From: Taishania sp964580465
GTDB taxonomy: Bacteria > Bacteroidota > Bacteroidia > Flavobacteriales_D > Crocinitomicaceae
Length of the DNA stretch: 64,000 nt
Reading direction: 5' to 3'
NCBI GenBank assembly: GCA_964580465.1
Contig: CAZOKJ010000002.1
Coordinates: 92,411 to 156,410, forward strand
Both the position numbers and the translations under genes were made by a program. This document shows, in pieces, positions 45,901 through 55,185 of the stretch. Position 1 is the first letter of the stretch; every line of letters begins with the position of its first letter. The notes beneath the pieces are model-generated. The model had not been told where the DNA came from. It did no database searches and saw only the letters and a program-made list of their open reading frames with translations.

Positions 45901-48900
45901 AGCACCAACAACAACAGCAGGAACGTTTACTTACAACTTGGTAAATGTGGAAGACCCAGCAACTGGATGTACTCAAAGTGTTAATCAATCGGCAGTTATT
46001 ACGGTTAATCCAATGCCAACAGCAACTTTAACAGGAACAACAACTGTTTGTCAAAATGACGCTGCTCCGAGTGTTACTTTTACAGGGGCAAATGGCACTT
46101 CTAATTACGAGTTTACATATAAGTTGAATGGAGGTGCAAATCAAACGATCACAACTTCGGGAAGTAGTAGTGTAACAATTACTGTTCCAACAGCAACACC
46201 AGGAACTTATGCTTACACACTTGTTAGTGTTCGCGATATTGCTACAGGTTGTTCACAGTTACAAACAGGTGCTGCTACAGTTACGGTTAACCCAACACCA
46301 ACGGCAACAATTACGGGAGCAACTACAGTTTGTCAAAATGATGCAGCTCCAACAGTTGTGTTAACGGGTAATAATAGTAGTTCCACATACCGATTTACAT
46401 ATCGAATTAACGGTGGAGCAAATCAAGTCGTTACAACATCAGGAGGTTCTAACTCTGTGACATTAACTGTTCCAACAACAACATCTGGAACAGTTACTTA
46501 TACCTTATTAAATGTGGAAGACCCTGCTACAGGATGTAATCAAGCTATTAATCAAAATGTAACAATTGTTATCAATCCATTACCAACAGCAACAATTGCC
46601 GGAACGATTAATACTTGTCAGGGTAGCGCATCTCCTACGGTGACATTTACAGGAGGAAATGGAACAGGTGACTATGAGTTTACTTACAAGTTGAATGGTG
46701 GAGTTAACCAAACAATAACAACATCAGGTGGAAATAGTGCTACAATCTCTGTTCCTACATCATCAGCTGGAACTTATGCCTACACATTGATTAGTGTGCG
46801 CGATGTTTTAACAGGATGTTCTCAGCCTCAAACTGGTGCTGCAACAGTGGTTGTTAATCCAATGCCAACAGCTACCATCGCAGGTTCAACAACTTTATGT
46901 CAAGGTGATGTAGCTCCAACAATTACGTTTACGGGGTCAAATAGCAGTGGAACGTATCGTTTTACTTATACAATTAATGGTGGGCCAAATCAAACCATTA
47001 CGACAACCGGAGGTAGTAATAGTGCAACTGTATCTGTGCCTACAGGAACAGCAGGAACATTTACGTATGCCTTATTAAATGTAGAAGATCCAGTAACAGG
47101 ATGTAACCAAGCAATTAACCAAAATGCTGTGGTAACTGTTAATCCTACACCAACTGCAATAATTACAGGAAATGCTGTGACTTGTCAAAATAGCACGTCA
47201 CCAACAGTAACGTTTACAGGAGCAAATGGCACTTCTAATTATGAGTTTACCTATAAACTTAATGGAGGAGCCAATCAAACAATAACAACTGCTGGCACGA
47301 ATACAGCAACGATTTCAGTGCCGACAGCTACTGCAGGAACTTATACTTATACATTAGTTTCAGTAAAAGATGTTGTAACAGGATGTTCTCAAACTCAATC
47401 AGGTACTGCAACGGTTACTATTAATCCAATGCCTAATGCTACAATCACTGGGACAACTACTGTTTGTCAAGGTGATGCTCAACCGACTGTGACAATTAAT
47501 GGGACAAATACAAGTAGTTCTTATCGTTTTACTTATACAATAAATGGAGGACCAAACCAAGTTGCTTCAACACCTACAGGAGGATCTAGCTCTTCATTTA
47601 CAATAACAACGGTTGTTCCTGGAACTTATACTTATCATTTAACAAATGTAGAAGACCCAGCAACGGGATGTAACCAAGCGCTTAACCAAACAGTGACTGT
47701 TTTGGTAAATCCTACTCCAACAGCAACAATTTCTGGTACAACAGCAGTTTGTCAAGGTGGTTCAGCACCTAATGTTACTTTTACAGGAGCGAATGGGACA
47801 TCTAATTATGAATTTACCTATCAATTAAATGGAGGTGCGAATCAAACAATCACTACCTCTGGTTCTAACTCTGTGACCATTGCTGTTCCAACAACAACGG
47901 CAGGAACTTATACTTATACACTTATTTCTGTAAGAGATGTAACGACTAACTGTTCGCAACCGCAAACGGGAGTAGCAACCATTACAGTGAATCCAATGCC
48001 ATCAGCAACTATTGCAGGCTCTACAACTGTTTGCCAAGGCGATGTAGCTCCAATTGTAACATTCACAGGAAGCAACAGTAGTGGCAATTACAAATTCACT
48101 TATCGAATAAATGGAGGTGCAGATCAAATTGCTACAACATCTGGAGGAAGTACTACCCAAACAGCAACTGTTTCTACTGCAATACCAGGTACTTATACCT
48201 ATACATTAGTAAATGTGGAAGACCCTGCGACAGGATGTAGCCAAGTGTTGAATCAAAGTGTAACAATTGTTGTAAACCCAATGCCAACAGCAACCATCGC
48301 AGGAACAGCAACAGTATGTCAAGGAAGCAATGCGCAAACGGTAACATTTACAGGAGCAAATGGATCTTCCAATTATGAATTTACTTATAAATTAAACGGA
48401 GGAAGCAACCAAACAATTACAACTTCAGGTGGTAATAGCGTATCGATTACGATACCAACAGCTACACCGGGTTCACATACTTACACTTTAGTATCAGTTA
48501 AAGATGTTGCTACTGGATGTTCGCAAGCTCAAACAGGAAGTGCAACGGTTATTATTAATCCTATGCCAACAGCTACTATCGCAGGGTCTTCGACTGTGTG
48601 TCAAGGAGACGTTGCTCAAATAGTGACGTTTACTGGAAGTAACAGCAGTGGCACTTACCGATTTACATATACAATTAATGGCGGAGCAAATCAAGTTGTA
48701 ACAACATCAGGTACAGCTAATACTGTTACGTTAACCCAAGCGACTTCTACACCTGGTACTTATGTTTATAATTTAGTAAGTGTTGAAGATCCAGCTTCGG
48801 GTTGTGCAGAATTAATTAATCAGACAGCAACCATTGTGGTAAATCCAATGCCAACTGCAAGTATCCAAGGAAGCGCATTTGTTTGTCAAGGAAACAATAC

Positions 48901-50707
48901 TCCTACTGTAACCTTCACTGGTGCAAATGGAACTTCAAATTATGAATTTACGTATTCCATCAATGGAGGCGTTCCTCAAACAATCACAACTTCTGGAAGT
49001 AATAGTATTACAGTAAACGTACCAACAGGTTTAGCAACTACTTACACTTACAATTTGATTTCTGTTCGTGATGTGACAACTGGATGTTCTCAGTCGCAAA
49101 CAGGTTCGGCTGTGGTTACGGTAAGTCCAACACCGATGGCACAAGCTTCAGGAGACATAAATGTTTGTCAAGATGATGCCAATCCATCAGTAACATTTGC
49201 TGGTAATAATAGCTCAAGTAATTATGTATTTACTTACTCAATTAACAATGGGCCATCTCAAACTATTACAGCTTCTGGGTCTAATACAGTAAGCATCCCT
49301 CAGTCAACGGCAGTGCCAGGTACTTATGTTTATAGGTTAACAAATGTAATGGATCCAGCTTCATTCTGTAACACGGATACAAACTTGGTGGTTACAATTG
49401 TTGTAAATGCCTTACCATTGGCGAGCATTTCAAACCCTGTTGAGGTGTGTTACATGGATACTTTATTACCTGTGGTAACTATCACAGGATCTGGGACAAC
49501 GAATCCATATACATTTACTTATCAAGTGAATGGTGGTCCAAACCAATATGCGACTTCAACAGGAAATAGTGCCTCATTCCAAGTTCCAACCAATGTTGTA
49601 GGAGAAGTTGTTTATACAGTAAGTTATGTTCATGATGGTACCAGCTTAGCATGTGGACAGGCCCTTAATTTAATGACAAAAATTAAAATAAATCCGTTGC
49701 CAACAGTAGAAGCAGGAGCTCCTTTTACAGTATGTGAAGGAACGTCAATTGTGTTATCTGGCGATGGAGCTCAGACCTATGTTTGGAATCATGGAGTGGT
49801 AAATGCTGTGCCTTTTACAGTTGATGTAACAAAGACATATACTGTTATTGGTACTGATAACAAAGGATGTAAGAATACTGATTCGGTGAAAGTAACAGTA
49901 ATTCCAATCCCAGTGGTTGATTTTGAAGGAATTAATTTATCAGGATGTGCGCCAATTTATCCAGAAATCACTAATCATTCTACAGGGAATCTAACTGATT
50001 GTAAGTGGTATCTTGGTACAGGTGAAGTCTTTACAGGATGTACAGGATTTACAACTGAGATTACAGATCCAGGATGTTATGATTTAACATTGGTTGTGTC
50101 AACTCCTGAAGGTTGTTCAAATACCTTGACAATGAATGACTACATTTGTGTTGATGCCGTGCCAATAGCGTCATTCTATCCTTCGCCAGATAAGTTGACA
50201 AGTTATGCCTATGAAACACAAATGATTAACGAGACTATTGGAGCGTTTTACTACGATTGGGAGTTTGGAGATGGTTCTCCAGTAAGTCATCAACACTCAC
50301 CTTTCCATGAGTTTCCTTATGATGAACCAGGTATATATACAATCCGTTTGATTGCAACTTCTAAGAATGGATGTGTAGATACTGCTTATGCTCATGTTGA
50401 GTTGAAAGAGGAATTAATTTTCTACGTTCCAAATACATTTACGCCAGATGGAGATTTGTATAACGAAGTGTTTAAACCTGTATTTACAACAGGATTTGAT
50501 CCTTATTCATACACATTGATGATTTATAATCGTTGGGGAGAAGTGGTTTTTGAATCCCATGACACAAACGTTGGTTGGGATGGCAACTATGGCGGTGCAG
50601 AAGGCAATCGATGTCAGGATGGTACTTATACTTGGAAAATTAACGTTCGAAAGAAAAATTCGGACGAACGAAAAGAGTTTATCGGTCACGTGAACTTGAT
50701 TCGATAA
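42971..50707 (+). CDS. Giant repeat adhesin-like protein with T9SS type B sorting domain
   Basis: A 2578-residue exported protein. An N-terminal signal segment (RFALVTLVFLSTTVVVAQS) has ATG at residues 1, 2 or 11 as start. Residues ~35-155 are helical; ~160-375 form a jelly-roll ending YAYVDVSCDDMEV; then an Ig-like and a PKD domain (GYQWDFGDG). Residues 540-2244 are 18 tandem units of ~95 residues, each with VCQ, VTFTG, FTY.(I/L)NGG.NQ, a V(E/R/K)D...GC motif and a closing NP.P. After these come Ig and PKD domains (FYYDWEFGDGSP) and the CHU_C/type B domain (VPNTFTPDGDLYNEVFKPVF, MIYNRWGEVVFES, DGTYTWKI, VNLIR). It should be secreted by T9SS and displayed or released as an adhesin. The repeat family is HYR/SprB-like in style; ligand unknown. 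Confidence 0.93.
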   Translation: MMTLEDYRSEMNWIHRFALVTLVFLSTTVVVAQSIDGNHSCTDPRYHQHQYQFETMMNQLVNSKAFAKRFESTYHISYQSFAEVNGYFVNWIQREILDQTYKEGGLEPSKLETLYLQGVEKFKQQDELLFEIPANHGVDVYYYGKHSFNPIEKKPKDDGEPKTLNCYNAGFENNNWGGWQTICATATNGVGMVTNPVAYTPPGGCSSPAGSPQQHSLWTGGNDAIGGFPRVFQGGVSAMLGNGAQAGSPVHQAAQLVKTFLVDPNHTMIQYSYAAVLDNGGGHPAAQQPFFSVRLLVNGVEDPCAAYSATAGDGQPGWQQSGTRYYRNWTTIAVPLAAYVGQTVTLEFTVSDCFVAGGSHYAYAYVDVSCDDMEVESFCQGTSTVLQAPTAGITSYLWNTGATTSSITVTTPGIYTVDVLPYGSSCPSTLTYNAIIFPTPVVDFTAPANLCVNNTASIVDQTTMPNGGSIIGYQWDFGDGINTPSSTGAISGVPQTTGVYTGPNHTYTTTGGRNVVLTVTTADSCNASFTKLINVVDRPNATITGNTAVCENGTSPQVTFTGSVTPGPHTFTYSVNGGANQTVTTTSGHSVSVPVPTSPAGTYVYNLSNVMDVAPAGCDRPITQSVTVVVNPNPTATISGTATVCQNDTPSPVITFTGANGTSNYRFTYTINGGANQTITSTGTTATLNAPTGTPGTFTYTLVGVEDVATGCSQVVSGPSNTAVITVNPNPTATISGTTTVCQNDTSSPVITFTGANGTSEYEFTYNVNGGANQTITTSGSNSVTIPVPTSTSGTITYNLVSVRDVATGCSQNQPGTASVTINPLPTAIATGTATVCQGEPAQTITFTGSNGTSTYQFTYNLNGGANQTITTTGTNSSASITVPTTTAGTFTYTLVSVQDVATGCSQTQTGAAIVTVNPTPSATISGTTIVCQNDVAPNVIFTGSNSSGDYKFTYLINGGTAQIATTTGGNNTLTITAPTTTAGTFTYNLVNVEDPATGCTQSVNQSAVITVNPMPTATLTGTTTVCQNDAAPSVTFTGANGTSNYEFTYKLNGGANQTITTSGSSSVTITVPTATPGTYAYTLVSVRDIATGCSQLQTGAATVTVNPTPTATITGATTVCQNDAAPTVVLTGNNSSSTYRFTYRINGGANQVVTTSGGSNSVTLTVPTTTSGTVTYTLLNVEDPATGCNQAINQNVTIVINPLPTATIAGTINTCQGSASPTVTFTGGNGTGDYEFTYKLNGGVNQTITTSGGNSATISVPTSSAGTYAYTLISVRDVLTGCSQPQTGAATVVVNPMPTATIAGSTTLCQGDVAPTITFTGSNSSGTYRFTYTINGGPNQTITTTGGSNSATVSVPTGTAGTFTYALLNVEDPVTGCNQAINQNAVVTVNPTPTAIITGNAVTCQNSTSPTVTFTGANGTSNYEFTYKLNGGANQTITTAGTNTATISVPTATAGTYTYTLVSVKDVVTGCSQTQSGTATVTINPMPNATITGTTTVCQGDAQPTVTINGTNTSSSYRFTYTINGGPNQVASTPTGGSSSSFTITTVVPGTYTYHLTNVEDPATGCNQALNQTVTVLVNPTPTATISGTTAVCQGGSAPNVTFTGANGTSNYEFTYQLNGGANQTITTSGSNSVTIAVPTTTAGTYTYTLISVRDVTTNCSQPQTGVATITVNPMPSATIAGSTTVCQGDVAPIVTFTGSNSSGNYKFTYRINGGADQIATTSGGSTTQTATVSTAIPGTYTYTLVNVEDPATGCSQVLNQSVTIVVNPMPTATIAGTATVCQGSNAQTVTFTGANGSSNYEFTYKLNGGSNQTITTSGGNSVSITIPTATPGSHTYTLVSVKDVATGCSQAQTGSATVIINPMPTATIAGSSTVCQGDVAQIVTFTGSNSSGTYRFTYTINGGANQVVTTSGTANTVTLTQATSTPGTYVYNLVSVEDPASGCAELINQTATIVVNPMPTASIQGSAFVCQGNNTPTVTFTGANGTSNYEFTYSINGGVPQTITTSGSNSITVNVPTGLATTYTYNLISVRDVTTGCSQSQTGSAVVTVSPTPMAQASGDINVCQDDANPSVTFAGNNSSSNYVFTYSINNGPSQTITASGSNTVSIPQSTAVPGTYVYRLTNVMDPASFCNTDTNLVVTIVVNALPLASISNPVEVCYMDTLLPVVTITGSGTTNPYTFTYQVNGGPNQYATSTGNSASFQVPTNVVGEVVYTVSYVHDGTSLACGQALNLMTKIKINPLPTVEAGAPFTVCEGTSIVLSGDGAQTYVWNHGVVNAVPFTVDVTKTYTVIGTDNKGCKNTDSVKVTVIPIPVVDFEGINLSGCAPIYPEITNHSTGNLTDCKWYLGTGEVFTGCTGFTTEITDPGCYDLTLVVSTPEGCSNTLTMNDYICVDAVPIASFYPSPDKLTSYAYETQMINETIGAFYYDWEFGDGSPVSHQHSPFHEFPYDEPGIYTIRLIATSKNGCVDTAYAHVELKEELIFYVPNTFTPDGDLYNEVFKPVFTTGFDPYSYTLMIYNRWGEVVFESHDTNVGWDGNYGGAEGNRCQDGTYTWKINVRKKNSDERKEFIGHVNLIR
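44588..49702 (+). repeat. 18 tandem protein-coding repeats with dimeric super-structure
   Basis: About 284 bp per unit. From the fifth unit, two types alternate: B (NSSGxYxFTYxINGG...VEDPATGC.Q..NQ) and A (NGTSNYEFTYxLNGG...VRDVxTGCSQxQTG), so the higher-order period is ~568 bp. Third bases differ widely between copies. Confidence 0.9.
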
Positions 50708-50721
50708 TAGATACAACTATA

Positions 50722-50765
50722 AGGCATCCAACAAAAGAAACACTATTGTTGTTGGATGCTTTTTA
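50722..50765 (+). terminator. Terminator of the giant adhesin gene
   Basis: Stem GCATCCAACAA (50723-50733)/TTGTTGGATGC (50748-50758) with a 14-base loop and T-tract. Confidence 0.85.
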
Positions 50766-50827
50766 TAGGGTAAAATGTGTCAAAGAAATCGTAGTGTTAA
50801 AAATTATCTGTATTTTAGCACCAACTC

Positions 50828-50835
50828 TACGTTTG
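50828..50835 (+). promoter_or_regulatory. -7 promoter box of the 50864-53557 gene pair
   Basis: TACGTTTG, a perfect match, 28 nt before the ATG at 50864, inside a small palindrome (CTAC-GTTT-GTAG). Confidence 0.55.
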
Positions 50836-50863
50836 TAGGGGTTTAATTGTAGAAGTTTACTAT

Positions 50864-52084
50864 ATGAGAATTACGATTGCTGTATTGCTATTTTCGCTTT
50901 TGTTTTTTGAAGCCAAAGGACAGGATTTATTACCCGTTTTTTATGACACAACAGAACGAAATCAGGAGTTGAACATTTTTGCAACAGCGGAATATGGCTC
51001 TTCTTCCATTTTGAACTCCTTGACTCGTCATTTTATTTTTGGAGGTGAAATCTCAGACGCCTTGACAGAGAAATTAGCCAATAAACAGAAAAAATTAAAT
51101 CGACTTGGTTTTTTTGCTAATCCAACAATTGAATACATTAATTACAAAGTTCAGCCCTTTAAGAAAAAAAACTGGGGAATCATAGTAAAAGCAGGAGCGT
51201 TTTATAGTGGAGCTGCTCGTTATAGAGCTGGTTTGTTTGGTTTGGCCTTTAGAGGTAACGAGCCTTACTTGGGACAAGAATTGGATCTTTCTAATATGGT
51301 TTTTGGTCTAACAGGCGGACATAAAGTAGGGTTTGGATTTATTGATAATAAAACTAAATCAAGCGTAACATTAAACGTATATGGAATATCAAACTATGCA
51401 CGCGTGTACACCAATTCTTCTAGTTTCAAACAAGATGACACAGGTTTCAATGCTGAACTTGCTTTAAATGGACAAGTAGAATTTGCTTCAGGACCATTTT
51501 ACAAAGGAATAGGAGTAGGTGTTGATGCTAACTTATTTTTTAAAGTTGGCCCTGATGAAAAACCTTCGTTTCTCCAATTTTCTTTTCAAAATTTAGGAAT
51601 AGGTTTTCTCAGTAAACATGTTCAAACCTATGTTATGGACACAACAATACAACATGATGGCTACACATTTGCAGATCTAACAAATGAGAATACTTTGTTT
51701 GGAAAAGATAAGAACGTACTTGATGAGTTAGGAATCGTTCACACAACCAATTCTAAAGTAATTGCATTACCTTTTGTTGTAAGCATTGCTAAAATTATTG
51801 ACGAACACAATCCTAAGATGTTTCAGTTTTTCTACGGAGCTCAAGTTTATATGCAAAACGGAAGCTTACCAATGTTATATGCAGGTGCTCACTACAAAAG
51901 CAAAAAGTGGTTCAGAATGGGAGCAGGCTTATCTTATGGTGGTTTCTCAGGCTTAAGGGGTAACATTTATTTGCAGGGTGCATGGAAAAACATAATAGCA
52001 GGTTTAGCTACTACCGATGTTGTTGGAATGATTGGACTCGGTAAAGGATTTGCCTATACTTTTAAATTAAATTACCGTTTTTAA
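50864..52084 (+). CDS. Predicted outer-membrane beta-barrel protein
   Basis: A 406-residue protein with a signal peptide (MRITIAVLLFSLLFFEAKGQ). The body consists of alternating polar/hydrophobic strands with many Gly and aromatic residues (KVGFGFIDNKTKSSVTLNVYG, WFRMGAGLSYGGFSGLRGNIY) and ends in Phe (FKLNYRF), the classic barrel C-terminus. It does not start with the QDPQFTQYM-like segment of PorP/SprF proteins, so it is a different family or a diverged one. Its position right after the giant type B protein suggests a helper or anchoring role, which is inference. The next gene follows after 12 bp. Confidence 0.72.
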   Translation: MRITIAVLLFSLLFFEAKGQDLLPVFYDTTERNQELNIFATAEYGSSSILNSLTRHFIFGGEISDALTEKLANKQKKLNRLGFFANPTIEYINYKVQPFKKKNWGIIVKAGAFYSGAARYRAGLFGLAFRGNEPYLGQELDLSNMVFGLTGGHKVGFGFIDNKTKSSVTLNVYGISNYARVYTNSSSFKQDDTGFNAELALNGQVEFASGPFYKGIGVGVDANLFFKVGPDEKPSFLQFSFQNLGIGFLSKHVQTYVMDTTIQHDGYTFADLTNENTLFGKDKNVLDELGIVHTTNSKVIALPFVVSIAKIIDEHNPKMFQFFYGAQVYMQNGSLPMLYAGAHYKSKKWFRMGAGLSYGGFSGLRGNIYLQGAWKNIIAGLATTDVVGMIGLGKGFAYTFKLNYRF

Positions 52085-52096
52085 ATAAAACGAATT

Positions 52097-53557
52097 ATGA
52101 AGAGTTTGATTACTTTTTTAAGTGTATTGCTAGCAAGTGTTAGCTTTTCACAAACAAGCTTTTACAAGCAGTTCTCAGGGAATGGATATGATTATGCGAA
52201 TGGAATCGTGCAATTACCTGACTCTTCTTATGTGATAACAGGTTCTTCTTCTAGTTTTGATGAAGGTCCAGCTCAAATGTTTTTACTTAAAATAGATAGC
52301 TTGGGGCATTTTCAATGGTCAAAGCATTATGGGGGTAGTGAGTCAGATTGGGGAGTAAGAGTTAAACACATTCCAAATGATGGCTTTTTAGTTGGTGGTT
52401 ATACCAACTCTGAAGGAAATGGAGCTTTTGATTTTGCACTTTGGAAAATAGATGAATCAGGTTCTCAACAATGGTTTAAAACTTATGGAACTGCTGGATG
52501 GGAACGTGTAAACGACATGGCTTTAACGCGTGATGGTGGAGCGATTTTAGTAGGAGAAACAACCAATACTAATGATGGTTTTACAGATGCTTACCTTGTT
52601 CGTGTGGATGCCAATGGCAACGTAATTTGGCAACAACAATTAGAAGCAGCTAAAGCAAATAATGCAACAAGTATCAAGGTTTACAACGACAGTACGTATG
52701 TAATTGCGGGGTACAAAACACACGCTGTTTCTGGAAAATCTCAGTTTTGGGTAATTAATATCCATGAAAATGGAACCTTGATTTGGGAACAAACATGGGG
52801 GACAGGCGCGGATTATTATCTATATGATCTAGAAATTTACGGAACAACAATCTTTGTGGTGGGCTCAAAATTGCTTGCCAATGGAGATGACTTCGATTGT
52901 ATTTCTAAACTAGCCGCAGTAGACGGTACTCCTTCGGCTATTAATGCTGCTTCAAATCGATTGAGTAAATCAGTTGGAATTACCAAGTTTAGAGAACCTG
53001 GCCTTTTTAGTGTATGTGTGTCAACAGCTGGTGAGCATTCTTTTGGAGCAGAAGATTTGTATTACCACCTTTTCGATGAAAATCCTTATTGGAACGATGG
53101 CATTGGCACGGTTCAATATGAAACAAATCAAATTTTCGGAGATTTAATTTCTACTTATGGCAATGGAATGATAAGTGTGGGCACAAATGAACATATCGGC
53201 CCTGGTGGTTCAAGCATATTTGTAATTAAAATCTGTGCTTATCACACTGGTGTAGAAGCAAATGATGATATGACAGCAGAATCTTTGGTAAGTGTCCACT
53301 CACTTGAAGAACAACATTTACATGTTTTTCCAAATCCTGCTTCAACTGCGCTTTATGTTGATTTAAGTGGACTGGAAAATGATGCTTATGAATTGCAACT
53401 TGTTACAACAACAGGTCAAATGCTTCAACAACAGTATGTAAGTCAACCCATGTTGATGCAATTAGACGTTTCTACTGTTCAGTCGGGAATATATTTTTTA
53501 CAATTGGTGAAAAACAATCACGTATTGAATCGAGAAAAAATCCTTATTCAGAAATAG
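52097..53557 (+). CDS. Secreted beta-propeller-like protein with T9SS type A sorting domain
   Basis: A 486-residue protein with signal peptide MKSLITFLSVLLASVSFSQ. Residues ~20-300 contain repeated blades of ~50 residues with the pattern (D/E)xGxxQWxKxxGGxxxDxGxxxxxxxDGGxxxxGxT (for example WSKHYGGSESDWGVRVK, DGGAILVGETTN), resembling delta-60/SBBP-type propellers. The C-terminal ~75 residues are the type A sorting domain (VFPNPASTALYVDLSG...SGIYFLQLVKNNHVLNREKILIQK). Expected on the cell surface. Probably co-transcribed with the barrel gene. Convergent with the next gene, with only 8 bp between stops. Confidence 0.87.
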   Translation: MKSLITFLSVLLASVSFSQTSFYKQFSGNGYDYANGIVQLPDSSYVITGSSSSFDEGPAQMFLLKIDSLGHFQWSKHYGGSESDWGVRVKHIPNDGFLVGGYTNSEGNGAFDFALWKIDESGSQQWFKTYGTAGWERVNDMALTRDGGAILVGETTNTNDGFTDAYLVRVDANGNVIWQQQLEAAKANNATSIKVYNDSTYVIAGYKTHAVSGKSQFWVINIHENGTLIWEQTWGTGADYYLYDLEIYGTTIFVVGSKLLANGDDFDCISKLAAVDGTPSAINAASNRLSKSVGITKFREPGLFSVCVSTAGEHSFGAEDLYYHLFDENPYWNDGIGTVQYETNQIFGDLISTYGNGMISVGTNEHIGPGGSSIFVIKICAYHTGVEANDDMTAESLVSVHSLEEQHLHVFPNPASTALYVDLSGLENDAYELQLVTTTGQMLQQQYVSQPMLMQLDVSTVQSGIYFLQLVKNNHVLNREKILIQK

Positions 53558-53565
53558 TAGAAAAT

Positions 53566-55164
53566 TTATAATTTATAAATAGCAACAGTTTGGTATTGTC
53601 CTATCTTATTTTGTAAGTACATAGAATCAAGTTTTTTTACGTTGTTTTTCGCACCTTCGTCGCTTTCAATTATTAAAAGATAGTTTAATCCCTTGCTCTT
53701 TAATTTTGGCAAGGTTTTATTCATGTCTTCTATTGTAATAAACATATTGGTGTAACCATATTGATTCATTAATGCTAAAGAAATGCTCGGCGAAAAATCA
53801 TTCATCACAAAAACTTTGTCATTGGCTTTAATTCCGATGCTTCTTAAGTAAGGCTGGATAGTATAAAAAGGAACAGTTGTTATTTTTGCGCGATATGCAT
53901 CGTAATCCCATAGATCAAATGTGGATTTTTCTACCAAAAACTTACTACTTTTTGCTAAAGCATCTTCATTGTTATATCGCAATCTACCTTTGATTGCAGC
54001 TGTATAACTTAAGAAGATAAATACTACATATAAACCTATTGTAATTCTTTTCTGATTAGAATAATTTTTAAATAACAAATCTATAGTTGTTATCACAATA
54101 AAGACGGTAAAAATTAAGAACCCAACTAAATAATAATCGTGCCATACAAACACATAGAAAAAGGTTAGAAAATAAAATGCTGACCAACCAAAACCTAACA
54201 CCATCACAATTTTAAACAATTTGTTAGCCTTTTTCCAATGAAATAGACTATAAACGAATGCAATTAGCAATAATATTAAGGTAAGCTTACTATGATTTTG
54301 CCATAAAGTATTGGTCGTCATTTTATCCCAAGCCACGCTTACAGGACCTTCAAAATTATCTTGCCAAATGGCATTCCAGACACGCAAAGAAAAGTAATCT
54401 GACTGGTTTTCAGAGTTATATTGTCTAGCAAAACTATACCACAAATAACTTGGCATTACTGAAACAGCTCCAACTAAAAAATAATAAATGATCGTTTTAC
54501 TAAACCATTGCTTTTCAAATTTCACAAGTTTGATTTTCTCTAAAAAGATAATAGCAAACATAATAACCAAACTAACAGCTTCAGTTACTTTTAATAAAGA
54601 AGCAATGGAAATGAATGCAACTGAAAGAATAAATACATAAAATTTTTCTTTTTTGATATATTGAAAGAAAAATGCCCAAGCCATTAACGAAAAACTGAAC
54701 GCAGCAACGTTGGGTGTGAAACTAGACATATAGGTCAAGTAAACAGGTGAACTAAACAAAAATAAAGTTATTAATATGCCAATATGTTTGTTTTTTGTAA
54801 AATCTGCGATTGCTTTTGAAAACAAGTAAACTCCCGAAAAACCTATGATAAACATAATGCTCCTATATACCCAATATTGGACACCTGTAATTTTCCAGAT
54901 TTGTGCAACGATATAGTAAATGATAGGAAATTCTCCTACTCCTTTATTCATATCATTGGCGTTGTGGCAATGAATGGCTGGTTCAAAAAAGCTTATGTCG
55001 GGATTGTTATAATAATTTAATGCTATCGAAAGTCCATCTGTTTGTCGCCACGTATGCCAACCATACGGTGGAGCAAATAAAATATCTATGAAGTTATTGA
55101 CTAGAATTAGACCTACAAGAACAAGGAAGAATAGAAACGTATAATTTTTAGTTATAGCCTTCAT
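53566..55164 (-). CDS. GT39/ArnT-like integral membrane glycosyltransferase
   Basis: A 532-residue polytopic protein with about 11-12 hydrophobic helices and a hydrophilic C-terminal ~110 residues. After the first helix it carries GWHTWRQTDGLSIALNYYNN, the first-loop position where GT-C transferases (PMT/ArnT family) place their catalytic acid; here WRQTD. FPIIYYIVAQIWKITG and further helices fit this fold. It would transfer a sugar from a polyprenyl-phosphate donor to a lipid or protein on the periplasmic side; donor and acceptor are unknown. Last gene of a minus-strand cluster with ftsX 21 bp upstream. Confidence 0.78.
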   Translation of the reverse strand: MKAITKNYTFLFFLVLVGLILVNNFIDILFAPPYGWHTWRQTDGLSIALNYYNNPDISFFEPAIHCHNANDMNKGVGEFPIIYYIVAQIWKITGVQYWVYRSIMFIIGFSGVYLFSKAIADFTKNKHIGILITLFLFSSPVYLTYMSSFTPNVAAFSFSLMAWAFFFQYIKKEKFYVFILSVAFISIASLLKVTEAVSLVIMFAIIFLEKIKLVKFEKQWFSKTIIYYFLVGAVSVMPSYLWYSFARQYNSENQSDYFSLRVWNAIWQDNFEGPVSVAWDKMTTNTLWQNHSKLTLILLLIAFVYSLFHWKKANKLFKIVMVLGFGWSAFYFLTFFYVFVWHDYYLVGFLIFTVFIVITTIDLLFKNYSNQKRITIGLYVVFIFLSYTAAIKGRLRYNNEDALAKSSKFLVEKSTFDLWDYDAYRAKITTVPFYTIQPYLRSIGIKANDKVFVMNDFSPSISLALMNQYGYTNMFITIEDMNKTLPKLKSKGLNYLLIIESDEGAKNNVKKLDSMYLQNKIGQYQTVAIYKL

Positions 55165-55185
55165 AAGATAAGCGCTTAAGACCTA

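Noticed and set aside
44588..49702. Regularly spaced repeats suggesting a CRISPR-like or satellite array
   Set aside because: The periodicity is ~284 bp, the frame is open throughout, and copies are similar as protein but diverged as DNA; these are coding domain repeats.
50864..52084. PorP/SprF family assignment for the barrel protein
   Set aside because: The characteristic N-terminal QDPQFTQYM-type segment is missing; only general barrel features are visible.
53550..53580. AT-rich palindrome between two convergent stops as a terminator
   Set aside because: The stem would be only A-T pairs and lies within coding ends; too weak to call.
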